From the NCBI GenBank assembly GCA_005880755.1, contig VBGV01000030.1:1-19471 (forward strand): a stretch of 19,471 nucleotides of DNA, given 5' to 3'. The DNA is from Chloroflexota bacterium (GTDB lineage: Bacteria > Chloroflexota > Dormibacteria > Dormibacterales > Dormibacteraceae). The translations under genes were made by a program, and so were the position numbers. The notes beneath the pieces were generated by a model. The model had not been told where the DNA came from. It ran no database searches and was given only the letters and a program-made list of their open reading frames with translations. Positions 17,881-19,471 of the stretch are shown here, piece by piece. Numbering within the stretch: position 1 is the first letter of the stretch; every line of letters begins with the position of its first letter.

Positions 17881-18318
17881 GTGGAACGCCTGATCGTGGA
17901 CGGCTACAACGTGATCCATGCCTGGACGTCGCTGAAGAAGCTGCTGTCCACCGCCTCGCTCGAGGCCGCCCGCGACGAGCTGATCCAGCGCGTGTCGGTG
18001 CTTGGCATGATCACCGGCGAGTCGGTGACGGTCGTCTTCGACGCTCATCATTCGACGTCGCGAGCGAACTCCAGCGAGATGGTTGAGGGCGTGCAGGTGA
18101 CCTTCACGCGCAAGGGCCATTCCGCCGACCACGCGATCGAGCGCCTCGCGTACGACGCGAGCAAGTCCGGAGACATCATCACCGTCGCGACGTCTGATCG
18201 CTTCCAGCGCGACCTCGTGCGAGGCATGGGCGGCGCGGTCATCAGCGCGCTCGAGCTCGAGCGACGCGTCATCGACGCGGAGCAAGAGATGACGCGCCGG
18301 GTGAAGAAGTACCAATGA
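17881..18318 (+). CDS. YacP/Rae1-like NYN domain endoribonuclease
   Basis: This 145-residue protein is a single NYN (PIN-like) domain. The acidic and polar residues are visible at Asp7 and Asn10 (VDGYNVIHAW), Asp54 (VVFDAHH), Asp83 (SADHAIERLAYDA) and Asp106 (TSDRFQRDLV). The family includes Bacillus YacP (Rae1), which cuts mRNA in the ribosomal A site. The protein is slightly shorter than YacP. The GTG start comes four bases after the M50 stop, with CAG only as a poor ribosome-binding signal. The gene overlaps pyk by four bases (ATGA). Its place downstream of rlmB matches Bacillus, apart from the inserted M50 gene. Confidence 0.9.
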   Translation: MERLIVDGYNVIHAWTSLKKLLSTASLEAARDELIQRVSVLGMITGESVTVVFDAHHSTSRANSSEMVEGVQVTFTRKGHSADHAIERLAYDASKSGDIITVATSDRFQRDLVRGMGGAVISALELERRVIDAEQEMTRRVKKYQ

Positions 18319-19471
18319 GCCAGGTCCGGCGCACGCGGATCGTGTGCACCATCGGGCCTTCGAGCTCGTCGCCGCACGTGCTGCGCTCGATGATCCAGTC
18401 GGGCATGGACGTCGCGCGGCTCAACTTCTCGCACGGCGACCCGGACACGCATCGCGAGGCGGCCCAGAACGTGAAGGAGGCGGCGGAGGCGGTGGGCCGG
18501 CCGGTGGCCCTGCTCGGCGACCTGCAGGGTCCGAAGATCCGGACGGGGACGGTCGAGGGTACTTTTCAGAAGCTTGTCCGCGGGCGGACGGTGGAGCTGG
18601 TGGGCGCCCCCAGGCAGGCGCCGAATCAAATCGAGGTCAGTCACAAAGAGCTGGTCCAGGCGCTGCGGCCGGGCGATCGGGTGCTGCTTGACGACGGGCG
18701 GATCGAGCTCGCGGTCCGGTCGGTGTCAGACGGCCACGCCGACGCGTCAGTAGTTCGGGGCGGCCTGCTCGGCGACCGCAAGGGCATCAGCGTTCCTGGA
18801 CGCCCGCTCCCGCTCCCCGCGCTCACGGACAAGGACATCCATGACCTCAAGCTCGCGATGGAGCTCGATGTGGACTACCTCGCCCTCTCCTTTGTGCGCC
18901 GGCCCGAAGACATCGTCATGTGCCAGCAGCAAATCACCGGGCACAACAGGAGCGTGCCGGTGATCGCCAAGCTCGAAAAGCTCGAGGCGATCCGCAACCT
19001 GGACCGAATCCTCGAGGTGGCCGACGCGGTGATGGTGGCGCGCGGCGACCTCGGCGTCGAGCTGAAGCTGGGCGACCTGCCGGCGGTGCAGAAAGACGTG
19101 ATCGACCGCGCCAATCGGGCTGGAGTTCCGGTCATCACCGCGACCGAGGTGCTGGAGTCGATGGTCACCTCCAACCGCCCGACGCGGGCGGAAGCGTCCG
19201 ACGTCGCGAACGCGATCTGGGACGGGACCGACGCGGTCATGCTGTCCCAGGAGACGTCGGTGGGCGCGCACCCCGTCGAGGCCGTTCGCGCGATGGCCCG
19301 GATCTGCCTTGCCGCCCAGAAGCACCCCGCCTTCGAGCGGGCGCGCCAGATCTGGCGCGAGCCAGGCCAGGTGGGGAGCGCCATCGCCCATGCGGCGGCC
19401 TCCACCGCCGGCGAGATCCACGCCAAGGTCATCATCGCCTTCACCGAGTCAGGCACAACCGCGCTGCGCTG
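18315..19471 (+). CDS. pyk: pyruvate kinase (3' truncated by window end)
   Basis: About 385 residues are visible from ATG 18315 (MSQVRRTRIVCTIGPSS). The protein has the A-domain opening, SGMDVARLNFSHG, DLQGPKIRTG, a B domain from about 72 to 170, LPALTDKD, IAKLEK (Lys219 and Glu221, catalytic Lys and metal ligand), ARGDLGVE (242-249, Asp245 metal ligand) and the ITATEVLESM and PTRAEASDVANAIWDGTDAVML segments. Where most homologues read L-S-G-E-T-A this one has LSQETS. It makes pyruvate and ATP from phosphoenolpyruvate and ADP in glycolysis. The C-terminal domain has begun and continues beyond the window. The start overlaps the YacP-like stop (ATGA), so the two are translationally coupled. Confidence 0.96.
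   Translation, partial: MSQVRRTRIVCTIGPSSSSPHVLRSMIQSGMDVARLNFSHGDPDTHREAAQNVKEAAEAVGRPVALLGDLQGPKIRTGTVEGTFQKLVRGRTVELVGAPRQAPNQIEVSHKELVQALRPGDRVLLDDGRIELAVRSVSDGHADASVVRGGLLGDRKGISVPGRPLPLPALTDKDIHDLKLAMELDVDYLALSFVRRPEDIVMCQQQITGHNRSVPVIAKLEKLEAIRNLDRILEVADAVMVARGDLGVELKLGDLPAVQKDVIDRANRAGVPVITATEVLESMVTSNRPTRAEASDVANAIWDGTDAVMLSQETSVGAHPVEAVRAMARICLAAQKHPAFERARQIWREPGQVGSAIAHAAASTAGEIHAKVIIAFTESGTTALR

Overview
This is a gene-dense, high-GC (roughly two-thirds G+C by eye) bacterial chromosome segment with 18 protein-coding genes. The first (clpC) and last (pyk) are cut by the window edges. I see no rRNA, tRNA, CRISPR array or transposase. Start codons are often GTG or TTG, many genes overlap by four bases (ATGA, GTGA, TTGA), and several starts lack a Shine-Dalgarno sequence. 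The gene content suggests a deep-branching Terrabacteria lineage (Actinomycetota, Chloroflexota or Dormibacterota-like). That placement is an inference from gene order and style, not a proven assignment.

Layout. (1) 1-1428: the 3' part of clpC. A receiver-only response regulator on the minus strand (1530-1928) converges on it. (2) 1992-8987: a seven-gene envelope/AAA+ cluster consisting of a multi-pass membrane protein, a DUF4129 protein, a DUF4350 protein, a MoxR ATPase, a DUF58 protein, a SpoIIM-family protein on the opposite strand, and an RDD protein. As I recall it, order and strands match the Rv3689-Rv3695 region of Mycobacterium tuberculosis. (3) 8933-9931 minus: a threonine-dehydratase-like PLP enzyme, divergent from radA across a 157-bp regulatory gap. 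(4) 10089-15205: radA, a YacL-like PIN/TRAM membrane protein, ispD, ispF and cysS, tightly packed on the plus strand. (5) 15153-15338: a 186-bp imperfect palindrome that fills the space between cysS and a converging cupin thiol dioxygenase (15335-15850). (6) 15865-19471: rlmB, an unusual protein joining a Clp N-terminal-type repeat domain to a site-2-protease-like membrane peptidase, a YacP/Rae1-like NYN nuclease, and pyruvate kinase.

How it fits together. Regions 1, 4 and 6 together resemble the Bacillus clpC-radA-disA-yacL-ispD-ispF-gltX-cysE-cysS-mrnC-rlmB-yacP locus. Here disA, gltX, cysE and mrnC are absent, and the actinobacterial-type MoxR/DUF58 cluster sits between clpC and radA. The themes are proteolysis (ClpC, Clp-repeat/M50), DNA repair (RadA), isoprenoid precursors (IspD/F), translation and RNA maintenance (CysS, RlmB, YacP-like) and envelope-linked AAA+ chaperone functions.

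The observations most worth a second look are the Clp-repeat/M50 fusion, the symmetric 186-bp palindrome that supplies the last codons of cysS and the stop codon of the dioxygenase, and the hybrid gene order.
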